Source: Alphaproteobacteria bacterium (GTDB taxonomy: Bacteria; Pseudomonadota; Alphaproteobacteria; TMED109). From it: a stretch of 64,000 bases of DNA. The notes under the pieces are model-generated. The model was not told the DNA's origin and did no database searches. It worked only from the letters and a program-made list of their open reading frames with translations. Both the position numbers and the translations under genes were made by a program. Location of the stretch: positions 248,001 through 312,000 of the forward strand of contig JAJDWH010000036.1 of assembly GCA_022825705.1 (NCBI GenBank), read 5' to 3'. Position 1 is the first letter of the stretch. Each line of letters opens with the position of its first letter. Shown piece after piece: positions 53,858-62,795 of the stretch.

Positions 53858-55008
53858 CGCGGCCCATCGCGCTCTACGTGCACTGGCCGTATTGCCGGTC
53901 GCGCTGCCCCTATTGCGATTTCAATGCGCATGTACCGCGGCACCGGGTGGATGGCGACCGCTGGCTGCGGGCATACGAGGCGGAGATCCGGCACAGTCGC
54001 CGCCTGAGCGGACCCGGAACGCTGGTGAGCGTGTTCTTCGGCGGCGGTACTCCCTCACTGATGCCCCCGGAGGTCACGCATGGGGTGCTGGCGGCCGCGT
54101 CGGCCGCCTGGCCCTTGGCGGACGCTGCCGAGATCACGCTCGAGGCCAATCCGAACTCCGTCGAGGTACGGCGGTTCGAGGCGTTCCGCGATGCCGGCGT
54201 GAACCGTGTCTCGGTCGGCGTGCAGTCACTGGACGATGACGCGCTGCGGCAGTTGGGCCGGGGCCATACGGCAGCCGAGGCCCGGCGTGCCGTGGAGACG
54301 GCCGGGGCGACCTTTCCGCGGTTCTCGTTTGATCTCATTTACGGCCGCCCCGGCCACGATACGTCGTCCTGGCGAGCGGAGCTGGGCGATGCGATCGCCC
54401 TGGCCGGCGAGCACCTTTCCTGTTACCAGCTGACGATCGAGCGGGGCACGCCGTTTCACGCGCTGGCAGCGACGGGTCGACTGCGGCTGCCGGCAGAACG
54501 GGTGCTCGCGGAGCTGTTCGACATTACTTCCGACACCCTGGCTGCGGCCTGCCTGCCGCGCTACGAGGTGTCGAATCACGCCCGGCCAGGGGCCGAGTCC
54601 CGGCACAACCTCACGTACTGGCGCTACGGCGACTACGTCGGCGTCGGCCCGGGCGCGCACGGACGGGTGCGGGGCGAGTCCGGCGTGGGCGGACACGCCA
54701 GGATCCGGAAGCCGGAGGCTTGGTTGCGGGCCGTCGAAGCGTGCGGACACGGCACGGAAACCACCGAACGCATCCCGGCTGCGGCTGCGGGTCGCGAGAT
54801 GCTGATGATGGGTCTCCGCATGGTCGAAGGGGTCAGCCGCGCTGCGTTCACCGAACGGACCGCACTGGCGCTTGACCAGGCGCTTCGGCCGGAGGCGCTG
54901 CGTCGGGCACAGGACGCCGGGCTGATGCTCGCCGACCGGGCCGGCGTCCGGGTCACGCCCGCCGGAATTCGGGTCCTGGATGCCCTGATCGAGGACGTCG
55001 TCGCCTGA
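53842..55008 (+). CDS. hemW: Radical SAM heme chaperone HemW
   Basis: 388-aa radical SAM protein related to coproporphyrinogen dehydrogenase HemN. The cluster motif CxxxCxxC is in HWPYCRSRCPYCDFN, then FFGGGTPSLM and DLIYGRPG. Its short N-terminus before the motif and the C-terminal HemN_C winged-helix region (MMGLRMVEGVSRAAFTE) mark it as HemW, which transfers heme and is not a porphyrinogen oxidase. GTG start at 53842 lies inside the end of rdgB. Ends 2 bases before the convergent lppC stop. Confidence 0.93.
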   Translation: MLSDLARPIALYVHWPYCRSRCPYCDFNAHVPRHRVDGDRWLRAYEAEIRHSRRLSGPGTLVSVFFGGGTPSLMPPEVTHGVLAAASAAWPLADAAEITLEANPNSVEVRRFEAFRDAGVNRVSVGVQSLDDDALRQLGRGHTAAEARRAVETAGATFPRFSFDLIYGRPGHDTSSWRAELGDAIALAGEHLSCYQLTIERGTPFHALAATGRLRLPAERVLAELFDITSDTLAAACLPRYEVSNHARPGAESRHNLTYWRYGDYVGVGPGAHGRVRGESGVGGHARIRKPEAWLRAVEACGHGTETTERIPAAAAGREMLMMGLRMVEGVSRAAFTERTALALDQALRPEALRRAQDAGLMLADRAGVRVTPAGIRVLDALIEDVVA

Positions 55009-55010
55009 GC

Positions 55011-56462
55011 TCAGCCCTGCGGTGTCGGCGCGAACCGGGCCGGGGCCCGCTCCAGCAGCGAGTAACCGTCCCGCCTGACCTCGTACACGTTGAGGCCGCG
55101 TTCCACTGCCCCGTCGGTCAGCAGCCGGAAGGCGCCGAGCAGCCCCCGAAAACCCTGCGGTGTCTGTAGCCTGGCGATCCGGGTACCGGGATCGACACCC
55201 GCCAGATTCGCGGCTACGGCCGATGCGTCGTACGCCAGGGCGGCGGTGCGCGATGGCGATGTCCCGTAGATGCGCCGGAATCGTTCCGCGAATTGCCGGA
55301 AGGCTTCTTCGGACAGATCCGCGAACCGCCCTCCCTCCAGGGCAGGTTCGCCCTGAAGGCTGGAGGTGCGCCAGCTCGAGAGGCCCAGGTAGCGAACCTG
55401 GTCCGGCGCAACGTCCCGGTAGGCCAGTTCGGCCGCGATGGCCCTGAGCGCGTTCCCGCGGGCGGCAATCAGGATCGCATCGCCCGGCCGGTTGGCCGAG
55501 CCCCTGACCGTATCGACGAACTGCTGCGCGACGTCGCTCGGTTCGCTGTCGTCGTTGTAGCGGATGAGAGTGGATCGGCTCCGGGGCGGCACCGCCAGCT
55601 GGTAGGCCTCAGCCACGGCATCGCCGTACTCCGATTCGGGAACGATCAAGCCAACCCGTTGACCCGGTTCCTCGATCGCATGCCCGAGAATTCGTTGTAC
55701 CTCTCCCCGCGGGTGCACGCCGAGCATCCACGCTTCGCGGTCAGCGACGGAGATGTCGTTGCTGAGCGCCAGGACCGGAATTCCGCGATCCACGGCTTCC
55801 GGGACCACCGCACCGGTGGTCCAGGCGAAGAGGGGGCCGATGACGAGGCTGGCTCCTTCGGCAGCCAGCTCGAGAAATGCCGTGCGCGCGGTCTCGGCGT
55901 CACTCGCGGTATCCCTGGGGAGCAGCTCGACACGCTCCGCGTCAACCTCGAACAAGGCCATTTCCACCGCCTGGAACAACTCGCGTCCGGTCGCGGCGTA
56001 GGCACCAGACAGCGGGAGCAGTACCCCGACCCGCAACACGGCGTCCCGAGCGATGGGTCCGCGGACGACATCCTGCGGCGGCGCTTCCGCTCCTGTGGAG
56101 GTCGTCGACGGATCCTCGCCGGCAGGCGGGATGGCCGCCACCCGGATGGCATCAGGTGCCGGAGCATCCGACTCGTGAACGCCCGGCGTCGGCTCTTCCT
56201 GCGCGCCGCCGCGCTCCCTCTCGGCCGGTTCCGGGACTTCCTGAACTGCCGAGCTCACCCCCGGTTCGACCGGAGCGGGTCCGTTGTCCGATGAAGGTCC
56301 GCACGCGCTCACGCAGCCGGCGACAATCAAAATGGAGGCTGCGACGGGTCCGATGCGTCGATGGGCGAAGCCTGGAATGCCGGCTGCCGAGAGCCGCCGC
56401 CGACGTGCGCGTGGCAGGTCGATCAGCCGCAGCCAATCCGCCCGCCCGGCAGGTGCGCGCAC
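55011..56462 (-). CDS. Penicillin-binding protein activator, LppC/LpoA-type lipoprotein
   Basis: Outer-membrane lipoprotein with a periplasmic-binding-protein fold that activates PBP1A in other bacteria. From the GTG at 56462 it is 483 aa: a long Arg-rich n-region, hydrophobic VAASILIVAGC lipobox region, a Pro/Glu/Ser linker (to about residue 135) and the binding-protein-like domain (VGVLLPLSGAYAATGRELFQAVEMA ... VIGPLFAWTTGAVV). GTG 56501 and a frame to 56618 are alternatives; a TATACT at 56508-56513 favours 56462. mrcA, its presumed target, is in this window. The usual rsmI and yraN neighbours are absent. Confidence 0.87.
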   Translation of the reverse strand: MRAPAGRADWLRLIDLPRARRRRLSAAGIPGFAHRRIGPVAASILIVAGCVSACGPSSDNGPAPVEPGVSSAVQEVPEPAERERGGAQEEPTPGVHESDAPAPDAIRVAAIPPAGEDPSTTSTGAEAPPQDVVRGPIARDAVLRVGVLLPLSGAYAATGRELFQAVEMALFEVDAERVELLPRDTASDAETARTAFLELAAEGASLVIGPLFAWTTGAVVPEAVDRGIPVLALSNDISVADREAWMLGVHPRGEVQRILGHAIEEPGQRVGLIVPESEYGDAVAEAYQLAVPPRSRSTLIRYNDDSEPSDVAQQFVDTVRGSANRPGDAILIAARGNALRAIAAELAYRDVAPDQVRYLGLSSWRTSSLQGEPALEGGRFADLSEEAFRQFAERFRRIYGTSPSRTAALAYDASAVAANLAGVDPGTRIARLQTPQGFRGLLGAFRLLTDGAVERGLNVYEVRRDGYSLLERAPARFAPTPQG

Positions 56463-56507
56463 GGCGTGGAACGACCCGTCTGGAGAGCGATTGCCTTGCA
56501 CGCCGCA

Positions 56508-56513
56508 AGTATA
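56508..56513 (-). promoter_or_regulatory. Candidate -10 element for lppC
   Basis: TATACT on the minus strand, 45 bases ahead of the GTG at 56462. No clear -35. Used here as weak support for the downstream start. Confidence 0.3.
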
Positions 56514-56531
56514 TCGCCCGAAGGAATCGTC

Positions 56532-56563
56532 TGGAGCTTTCCGCAAGCTCCATAGCAGGCTAT
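56532..56563. promoter_or_regulatory. Two adjacent inverted repeats between lppC and the BON gene
   Basis: TGGAGCTT-TCCGC-AAGCTCCA (8-base arms) at 56532-56552 is directly followed by ATAGC-AG-GCTAT at 56552-56563. Both are perfect and lie between divergent genes, 43-74 bases ahead of the BON ATG. They could be operators or a leader hairpin. Confidence 0.4.
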
Positions 56564-56605
56564 TTCTATGGGAACGTTCGCCTATTGCGTTGGAACCGAA
56601 GTCCC

Positions 56606-57238
56606 ATGCAACCTGCACTTCTCACCTTTCGTGGTGGCATCCTCTACCTCGCTCTCGGCATGGCGTGCCTGACCTTGCTGCCGGGGTGTGCCGGCTTGGT
56701 CCTGGGCGGGGGCGGTGTCACGGGGATGGCGGTGGCCCAGGAACGCCCGCTTGAGCGCGGCGCGCGTGACATCGCGATCGCGTCCGAACTGCGGAGCAAG
56801 TACCTGGAGACCCAGTTCGATGACCTCTTCCTCAGTATCAGCGTGCTGGTCGTGGAAGGCCGGATCTTGCTTACTGGAACCGTCGAAACCAGAGATCTCC
56901 GGACCACCGCCGTGGAACTCGCGAAGCAGACCGAAGGGGCCGTAGAAGTTCTGAACGAGATCAAGTTGGGCCCAGCTTATGCGGTCACAAAGCGATTGAA
57001 CGACACATGGATCTCCACCGAGATCCGTGCGCGTCTGCTGGCGGCGCTGGGTTCGGGACAGATCGATTTTTGGACGACTACGCACGACGGGATTGTGTAC
57101 CTGGTCGGCATCGCCGAGAACCAGGCGGAGATCCAACAGGTCACCGACGTGGCTCGCAATGTGAAGGGTGTCAAGAAGGTCGTCAGTTACATCATTCTGC
57201 GTGACGATCCACGTCGCCTGCCCAGTCCATCCGAGTAG
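56606..57238 (+). CDS. BON-domain lipoprotein
   Basis: 210-aa predicted lipoprotein with signal helix and lipobox LLPGCAG. Two BON domains follow (about residues 55-120 and 125-195): FLSISVLVVEGRILLTGTVE and THDGIVYLVGIAENQAEIQQ, the usual phospholipid-associated repeats of OsmY/DolP-type proteins. DolP-like two-BON lipoproteins sit in the outer membrane and support envelope integrity. The ATG at 56606 begins the signal sequence. 40 bases upstream of gshB. DolP genes often neighbour the LpoA-YraN-DiaA group, which fits the lppC gene next door. Confidence 0.9.
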   Translation: MQPALLTFRGGILYLALGMACLTLLPGCAGLVLGGGGVTGMAVAQERPLERGARDIAIASELRSKYLETQFDDLFLSISVLVVEGRILLTGTVETRDLRTTAVELAKQTEGAVEVLNEIKLGPAYAVTKRLNDTWISTEIRARLLAALGSGQIDFWTTTHDGIVYLVGIAENQAEIQQVTDVARNVKGVKKVVSYIILRDDPRRLPSPSE

Positions 57239-57278
57239 ACTCGCCTCTCACCGCCGCATCGATACGGCTGGAACCTTC

Positions 57279-58235
57279 ATGCCCATTCGTGTGGCCATCC
57301 AGATGGATCCGATCGGATCCATTCATCTGCCGTCGGACAGCACGTTCGTGCTGGCGCTGGAGGCGATGGCGCGTGGGCACGAGCTGTTCACGTACCAGCC
57401 CGACACCCTGACGTGGCGACCGGGCCGCCTGCTGGCCACGGGAAGGCGGGTGAAGGCGCTTCGCCGCGAACCGGGCAATCACGTCGACGAAGGCGAGCTG
57501 GAGGCGGTCGATTTGGCCGACTTCGACGTCGTGCTGATTCGACAGGACCCGCCGTTCGACATGGGGTACGTGACGACGACTCATCTCCTCGAGCTCCTGC
57601 CCGCCAGCACGCTCGTGGTGAACGACCCGCAGGGCATTCGCGATTCACCCGAAAAGGTCCTCGTGCTCCGTTTCGCCGAGTGGATGCCGCCCACGCTGGT
57701 AGCCAACCGTCCGGAAGAGGTCGTCGCGTTCCAGGCGGAATTCGGGCAGGCGGTTGTCAAACCCTTGTACGGTCACGGCGGGAACGGGGTGTTCCTGCTG
57801 TCGCAAGGGGATCCGAACCTGGAGCCGGTGCTGGGTCTCCTGGGCGGGGCCGAGCCCGTCATCGTGCAGCAGTACGTGCCAAGCGTGACCGAGGAGGGCG
57901 ATCGCCGAATCATCCTGGTGGAAGGCGAACCGGTCGGCGCCATCGACCGGATTCCGAAACCGGGGGACATCCGGTCCAACCTGGTGGCCGGCGGCTCGGC
58001 GCGGCCGGCAGTGCTCGGTGACCGGGACCGCGAAATCTGCAGCGCAATCGGACCGGAGCTGCGGCGCCGGGGCCTGCTGCTGGCCGGAATCGATGTGATC
58101 GGGGGACGCATCACGGAGATCAACGTGACGTCACCCACCGGGATTCCGGCCATCGAACGGTTTGACGGGATCAGCGTCGGAGCCTGTTTTTGGGACGCGG
58201 TTTCGGCCCGAAGGGCGGCACAGAACGCAGGTTGA
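57279..58235 (+). CDS. gshB: Glutathione synthetase
   Basis: ATP-grasp ligase joining gamma-glutamylcysteine and glycine. 318 aa. N-terminal VAIQMDPIGSIHLPSDSTF is the GshB signature. The ATP-grasp domain contains VVKPLYGHGGNGVFLL, RIILVEGEPVGAIDRIP, and the C-terminal LAGIDVIGGRITEINVTSPTG with magnesium-binding Glu and Asn. ATG at 57279, 40 bases after the BON gene, so probably cotranscribed. Confidence 0.96.
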   Translation: MPIRVAIQMDPIGSIHLPSDSTFVLALEAMARGHELFTYQPDTLTWRPGRLLATGRRVKALRREPGNHVDEGELEAVDLADFDVVLIRQDPPFDMGYVTTTHLLELLPASTLVVNDPQGIRDSPEKVLVLRFAEWMPPTLVANRPEEVVAFQAEFGQAVVKPLYGHGGNGVFLLSQGDPNLEPVLGLLGGAEPVIVQQYVPSVTEEGDRRIILVEGEPVGAIDRIPKPGDIRSNLVAGGSARPAVLGDRDREICSAIGPELRRRGLLLAGIDVIGGRITEINVTSPTGIPAIERFDGISVGACFWDAVSARRAAQNAG

Positions 58236-58393
58236 GGCAGGTGCCGACGGCCCGCGCATCGTCGTCATCGACGAACGCTGGTGTCATCGGAAGGCAGGCC
58301 GGGACCGCCCCGGCGGCTCCAATTGCCGCCTAGACTGTTGGCCGGAACAGTCGACGAGGACTGCATCTCAACCACTAGCGAGGGAGGCATGCC

Positions 58394-59905
58394 ATGACCA
58401 TCGCCAATGCCCAATGCATCCGGACGTTGTTGTCGGTCGCCGGTCTCGTGGTGGGTTCGAGCGTGCTGCACCCGGCCGTCCCCGTGGCGACAGCCGCCGA
58501 CAGCATGTCCGCGAACCTCGGCAGTATCGATTTTCCGAACTCCGGCGTACCTGAGGCGCAGCCCGCCTTCCTCACCGGGATGAAGGCGTTTCACAGCTTC
58601 GAGTTCGAGGATGCGCGCGAAGCCTTTCGCGAAGCGCAATCCATCGACCCGGGTTTTGGTCTGGCCTACTGGGGGGAGGCGCTCAGCTACAACGCACCGC
58701 TCTGGGCCGAACAGGACAGAGACGCCGCCCGTATAACGCTGGCCAGGTACGGGGCGACGCCGCAGCTGCGCTCGCAATCCCTGCCGCCCGGGCGTGAGCG
58801 GGGGCTCATGGCAGCGGTGGAGGTTCTCTACGGTGACGGCGACAAGCTCTCCAGGGACATCGCCTATTCCGAGGCGATGCAACGCCTCCACGAGGAGTTC
58901 CCCGACGACGACGAGATCGCCACACTGTATGCGGTCTCGCTGCTTGGCACCGTTCGCCCCGGTGACCGAGGATTCGCCCGGCAAATGCGGGCCGGTGCCA
59001 TCGCGCTGGAAGTGTTCGCGCGCAATCCCCGGCATCCGGGGGCGGCCCATTTCATCATTCACGCCTTCGACGATCCGGAGCACGCCATCCTGGCGTTACC
59101 CGCGGCAAAGGCCTACGCCGAGATCGCGCCGGACGCGCCTCACGCGTTGCACATGCCGTCGCACATCTTCGTCCAGCTCGGGATGTGGGAAGGCGTCGTG
59201 GCTTCGAACGAGGCCTCCTACAAGGCGGCGCTTGACCACATCGAGCGCAAGGACATCGCGCGCGGCCGTTCCGAGTACCACGCTCTGCAGTGGTACCACT
59301 ACGGACAGCTGCAACTGGGCAACGACGACAGGGCGCAATGGGCGCTCGACGAGGCGCTTCGAACATTGGCGCAGTTCCCGACCGCAATGGTGCGAAACGG
59401 CACGTTGAACATCCTCGCCCGCCACACCCTGGAACGGCAAAGCTGGTCAGAATTCGACCATGACATTGTGCCCGACGCCGCACGAAACCACTCGACTGTG
59501 CAGTTGGCTGCGGGCCTGAGTGCGGCGCACACCGGCAACCTGGCGGCGGCGGAAACGGCACTCGCCAACATCAGGCGCGCCTACGAGCGCCTCCAGCGCG
59601 ATACCTCGACGGCCTACCGCGCCAGGATCATCGCGGTGGAAGAAAAGCAGCTGGAAGCCGCGATCGCGTTGGCGCGAGGCGATACCGCCACCGCCGAAGC
59701 GTTCCTCGTCGAGGCGACCGATCTCGAGGGCGATCTGAACGCCCCGTCCGGTCCGCCGATGCCGATGAAGCCGGCGTTCGAGATGTACGGCGAGTTCCTG
59801 CTGGCGCAGGGCCGGATGGAAGCCGCAGCGGCGCAGTTCAGCAAGGCATTGGCGCGCACGCCGAACCGCACCAGGTCTGTCCAGGGGCTGGAACGCACCC
59901 GGTAG
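58394..59905 (+). CDS. Exported TPR-repeat protein
   Basis: 503-aa protein with a signal segment (LLSVAGLVVGSSVLHPAVPVATAADS) and tetratricopeptide-type repeats: AFHSFEFEDAREAFREAQSIDPGFGLAYWGEAL is a clear TPR unit. Two His-rich stretches stand out: GAAHFIIHAFDDPEHA and HALHMPSHIFVQLGMW. Both recur in this kind of protein and could bind a ligand or metal, but no enzyme fold is evident. ATG at 58394 has GAGGGAGG 8 bases upstream. Stands alone between gshB and the his operon. Function unknown. Confidence 0.82.
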   Translation: MTIANAQCIRTLLSVAGLVVGSSVLHPAVPVATAADSMSANLGSIDFPNSGVPEAQPAFLTGMKAFHSFEFEDAREAFREAQSIDPGFGLAYWGEALSYNAPLWAEQDRDAARITLARYGATPQLRSQSLPPGRERGLMAAVEVLYGDGDKLSRDIAYSEAMQRLHEEFPDDDEIATLYAVSLLGTVRPGDRGFARQMRAGAIALEVFARNPRHPGAAHFIIHAFDDPEHAILALPAAKAYAEIAPDAPHALHMPSHIFVQLGMWEGVVASNEASYKAALDHIERKDIARGRSEYHALQWYHYGQLQLGNDDRAQWALDEALRTLAQFPTAMVRNGTLNILARHTLERQSWSEFDHDIVPDAARNHSTVQLAAGLSAAHTGNLAAAETALANIRRAYERLQRDTSTAYRARIIAVEEKQLEAAIALARGDTATAEAFLVEATDLEGDLNAPSGPPMPMKPAFEMYGEFLLAQGRMEAAAAQFSKALARTPNRTRSVQGLERTR

Positions 59906-60168
59906 GCGCCTTCGGGATTCCCTTGCCGGTGCAGCATGCGCGGCGCGGGTACCCGGCATCATCTGCCGTACCGGCACCTGCTCTGCCTATGGGGTTCGGC
60001 GCCTGTCACCCTCATTGCCGCGAACGGGTGCCCGCCGGTCTTGACCGCGCCTCGAGTTGAAGGGCGAGGGTGGCGACAGGTTTCGCGACGCCGTGACAGG
60101 ACCATCCGTCGACATCGCGGCTGCCAAGACGCGCGCCGGAGCCGGGCCCCTGGATCAGGTCAGGGCGC

Positions 60169-60552
60169 TCATGCTCTCGGCGGCTTGATCATCCGGCCGA
60201 GCGGCTCGCCGCCGAACACGTGCACATGAAAGTGCGGCACTTCCTGAAAGGCGTGTTCGCCGTGGTTCGAGAGAAACCGGTAGCCGTCAGCCTCGACCCC
60301 TGCCTCGCGCGCGACCCGGCCGATCGCCCGGATCAGGGATTCGATTTCCGGCCCCGTCGCGCGCGCCGAAAAGTCGGCCATGGAGACGTAATTTCCCTTC
60401 GGGATGACGAGGATGTGAACGCGCGTCTGCGGCTGGATGTCGCGAAACGCCAGCGTGTGATCGTCCTCGAAGACCTTGTCGCAGGGGAGTTCTCCCCGAA
60501 GGATGCGCGCGAAGACATTGCTGTCGTCGTAGGCGTGCTCCGCCGAGGCCAT
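60169..60552 (-). CDS. HIT (histidine triad) family protein
   Basis: 127-aa HINT-type nucleotide hydrolase. The histidine triad is QEVPHFHVHVFGGEP, with the N-terminal ARILRGELPCDKVFEDD. It likely hydrolyses adenosine phosphoramidates. The ATG overlaps the hisE stop by 4 bases, so it is the last gene of the his operon. A longer upstream frame is the hisE region read in another frame. Confidence 0.93.
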   Translation of the reverse strand: MASAEHAYDDSNVFARILRGELPCDKVFEDDHTLAFRDIQPQTRVHILVIPKGNYVSMADFSARATGPEIESLIRAIGRVAREAGVEADGYRFLSNHGEHAFQEVPHFHVHVFGGEPLGRMIKPPRA

Positions 60553-60923
60553 CAGCCTTCCCCTCCAGATGTGGAGCCGTCCTCCTGACCGTGCCGGCCC
60601 GTCCGGCCACGCGACGATCCTTGGGCGCGCTTGGCGAGTTCGGCCGCTACCGCTCCCGGTTCCACCCCGGCGGCCTGCCAAAGCACCAGCAGATGGTAGA
60701 GAAGGTCCGCACTCTCGTTTACGAGCGCGTTCGGATCCCGGCGGACGCCGGCGATTACCGTCTCGGTAGCTTCCTCGCCGACCTTTTGCGCCACCCGCTC
60801 CACGCCGCCCGCAAGCAGGCGAGCGGTGTACGAGGCCTGGGGGTCGGCTGCCCGGGCGCGCGCACCGATGACCGTCCACAGGCCGTCGAGAGAGGAAGCC
60901 AGTGTTGCGGGTTGGTCAGTCAT
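60552..60923 (-). CDS. hisE: Phosphoribosyl-ATP pyrophosphatase
   Basis: Second step of histidine biosynthesis. 123 aa, MazG-like helical fold: [27 protein letters not shown] with the metal-binding EExxE, then [14 protein letters not shown]. The tail after about residue 100 is Gly/Arg-rich and atypical. ATG at 60923, 8-base overlap with hisI. Confidence 0.95.
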   Translation of the reverse strand: MTDQPATLASSLDGLWTVIGARARAADPQASYTARLLAGGVERVAQKVGEEATETVIAGVRRDPNALVNESADLLYHLLVLWQAAGVEPGAVAAELAKRAQGSSRGRTGRHGQEDGSTSGGEG

Positions 60924-61287
60924 CGGCCTTGCCTTCCACCGCGGGACGAATGTCGGTCACCGCCGCGTCTCGAAATGCCCGGAAAAAGCACGAACGACGT
61001 CCCATATGGCAGGCCGGTCCGGTCTGATCGACCAGTGCCAGCAACGTGTCACCGTCGCAGTCCACCCTGAGGTCCATGAGCCGCTGGACGTGTCCGGAAG
61101 TTTCACCCTTGACCCATGCGGCCTGCCGACTCCGCGAGAAATACGTCACGTGCCCGGTGGCCAGCGTCGCATCGATTGCGGCTCGATCCATCCACGCCAG
61201 CATCAGCACCTCACCCGTGTCGTGTTGCTGAGCGACGACCGGGACGAGCCCGGCCTCGTTGAAACGCACGACGTCCGTCAGACTCAT
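60916..61287 (-). CDS. hisI: Phosphoribosyl-AMP cyclohydrolase
   Basis: Third step of histidine synthesis; a zinc enzyme, here separate from HisE. 123 aa. Metal residues lie in [11 protein letters not shown] (CxD) and [13 protein letters not shown] (CHxGxxSCF). [12 protein letters not shown] and [18 protein letters not shown] are family-typical. ATG at 61287 overlaps the hisF stop by 4 bases. Confidence 0.96.
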   Translation of the reverse strand: MSLTDVVRFNEAGLVPVVAQQHDTGEVLMLAWMDRAAIDATLATGHVTYFSRSRQAAWVKGETSGHVQRLMDLRVDCDGDTLLALVDQTGPACHMGRRSCFFRAFRDAAVTDIRPAVEGKADD

Positions 61288-62066
61288 GCTCGCTCCTCCG
61301 CCGTTTGCGGCTCCGGCCGCACAGGAATGCCGTCCTCCCTCAGTGCGCGCCGGACATCGGCTATTGCAGTGTCACCGTAGTGGAAGATCGAAGCGGCGAG
61401 GACGGCGCTCGCACCGCCGGCCTGCACGGCCTCAGCCAGGTGGGCGGCGCTGCCAGCCCCACCGGAAGCGATCACGGGCACATCGACGGCATCGCTGACG
61501 GCGCGGGTGAGTTCGATGTCGAACCCGTCCCGGGTGCCGTCCCGATCCATGGAGGTGAGCAGGATTTCACCGGCGCCCATGCCGGTGACCCGGCGCGCCC
61601 ACTGCACCGCGTCGATACCGGTCGGGCGTCGCCCCCCATGCGTGAAGATCTCAAAGCCGTCACCGCTGCGCTTGGCGTCGATGGCGACGACGATGCACTG
61701 GGACCCGAACTTTTCTGCAGCCTTGGCCACCAGTTCCGGTTCCCGGATGGCAGCGGTGTTGATCGAGACCTTGTCCGCGCCTGCCAACAGGAGCCGGCGG
61801 ATGTCGTCAATGGTCCGAACACCGCCCCCCACCGTCATCGGCACAAAGCACTGTTCCGCTGTCCGGCGCACGACATCCAACAGGATGCCGCGATCCTCGT
61901 GCGAGGCCGTGATGTCGAGAAAGCAGAGCTCGTCAGCGCCTTGGGTGTTGTAGACCTGCGCTTGCTCCACGGGGTCGCCCGCGTCCTGAAGATTGACGAA
62001 GTTGGTTCCCTTGACGACTCGGCCGTTCTTCACGTCCAGGCAGGGAATGATCCGGATCTTCAACAC
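61284..62066 (-). CDS. hisF: Imidazole glycerol phosphate synthase subunit HisF
   Basis: Cyclase half of IGP synthase; with HisH makes IGP and AICAR. 260 aa TIM barrel. Catalytic Asp residues are in [14 protein letters not shown] and [14 protein letters not shown]; phosphate loops are in [12 protein letters not shown] and [15 protein letters not shown] at 62066, 3 bases after the hisA stop. Confidence 0.97.
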   Translation of the reverse strand: MLKIRIIPCLDVKNGRVVKGTNFVNLQDAGDPVEQAQVYNTQGADELCFLDITASHEDRGILLDVVRRTAEQCFVPMTVGGGVRTIDDIRRLLLAGADKVSINTAAIREPELVAKAAEKFGSQCIVVAIDAKRSGDGFEIFTHGGRRPTGIDAVQWARRVTGMGAGEILLTSMDRDGTRDGFDIELTRAVSDAVDVPVIASGGAGSAAHLAEAVQAGGASAVLAASIFHYGDTAIADVRRALREDGIPVRPEPQTAEERA

Positions 62067-62069
62067 TCG

Positions 62070-62795
62070 TCAGGCGGCCAGCAGCTGGGCGGCCCGCTGC
62101 ACGTCGAGGCGGCCCTCGTAGAACGCGCGCCCCACGATCACGCCCTCGATGTTGGTGTCGCCCAACGCCTTGATCCGCTCCAGGTCGCCCACGGTAGTGA
62201 CGCCGCCGGATGCCACGACCGGTATGGGGCTGGCTCTGGCGACACGATGCAGCTCGGCGAGGTTGACGCCCTGCAGTACGCCGTCCCGGGAGATGTCGGT
62301 ATGGATCAATGCAGCCGCTCCGAAGTCGGACACGGTGGCGGCGAACGTTTCGACGTCGACGTCGGTGGTCTGGGCCCAGCCCTCAATGGCGACCTGACCG
62401 GCCCGCGCGTCCGCCGCGACGGCGACTCGACCCGGGTGGGCCCGACAGATTGAGCGCGCGGCGTCAGGATCGGTCACGGCGATGGTCCCGAGTACGATCC
62501 GCTCCACCCCGGCATCCAGCCAGGCCGCGGCGGCGGCGGCGGTACGAATGCCCCCCCCGAGCTGGACCCGCATGGAGGTCTCTTCCAGCACCGCCGAGAT
62601 CGCTTCCGTGTTTGGCGACCCACCCGTGAATGCACCGTCCAGATCAACGACGTGCAACCACGTACATCCCGCGTCCTCAAAACGCCGGGCCTGATCTGCC
62701 GGGTCATCGCCGAACACGGTCGCGCGGCCCGGGTCTCCGCGTTCCAGGCGCACGCACCTTCCGTCCTTGAGATCGATCGCAGGATAGAGGTTCAC
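62070..62795 (-). CDS. hisA: Phosphoribosyl-formimino-AICAR-phosphate isomerase HisA
   Basis: Isomerase converting ProFAR to PRFAR in histidine synthesis. 241 aa TIM barrel. Catalytic Asp in PAIDLKDGRCVRL and IHTDISRDGVLQG, with QLGGGIRTAAAA and VASGGVTTVGDL phosphate-binding loops. GTG at 62795 overlaps the GNAT stop by 4 bases. Confidence 0.97.
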   Translation of the reverse strand: MNLYPAIDLKDGRCVRLERGDPGRATVFGDDPADQARRFEDAGCTWLHVVDLDGAFTGGSPNTEAISAVLEETSMRVQLGGGIRTAAAAAAWLDAGVERIVLGTIAVTDPDAARSICRAHPGRVAVAADARAGQVAIEGWAQTTDVDVETFAATVSDFGAAALIHTDISRDGVLQGVNLAELHRVARASPIPVVASGGVTTVGDLERIKALGDTNIEGVIVGRAFYEGRLDVQRAAQLLAA

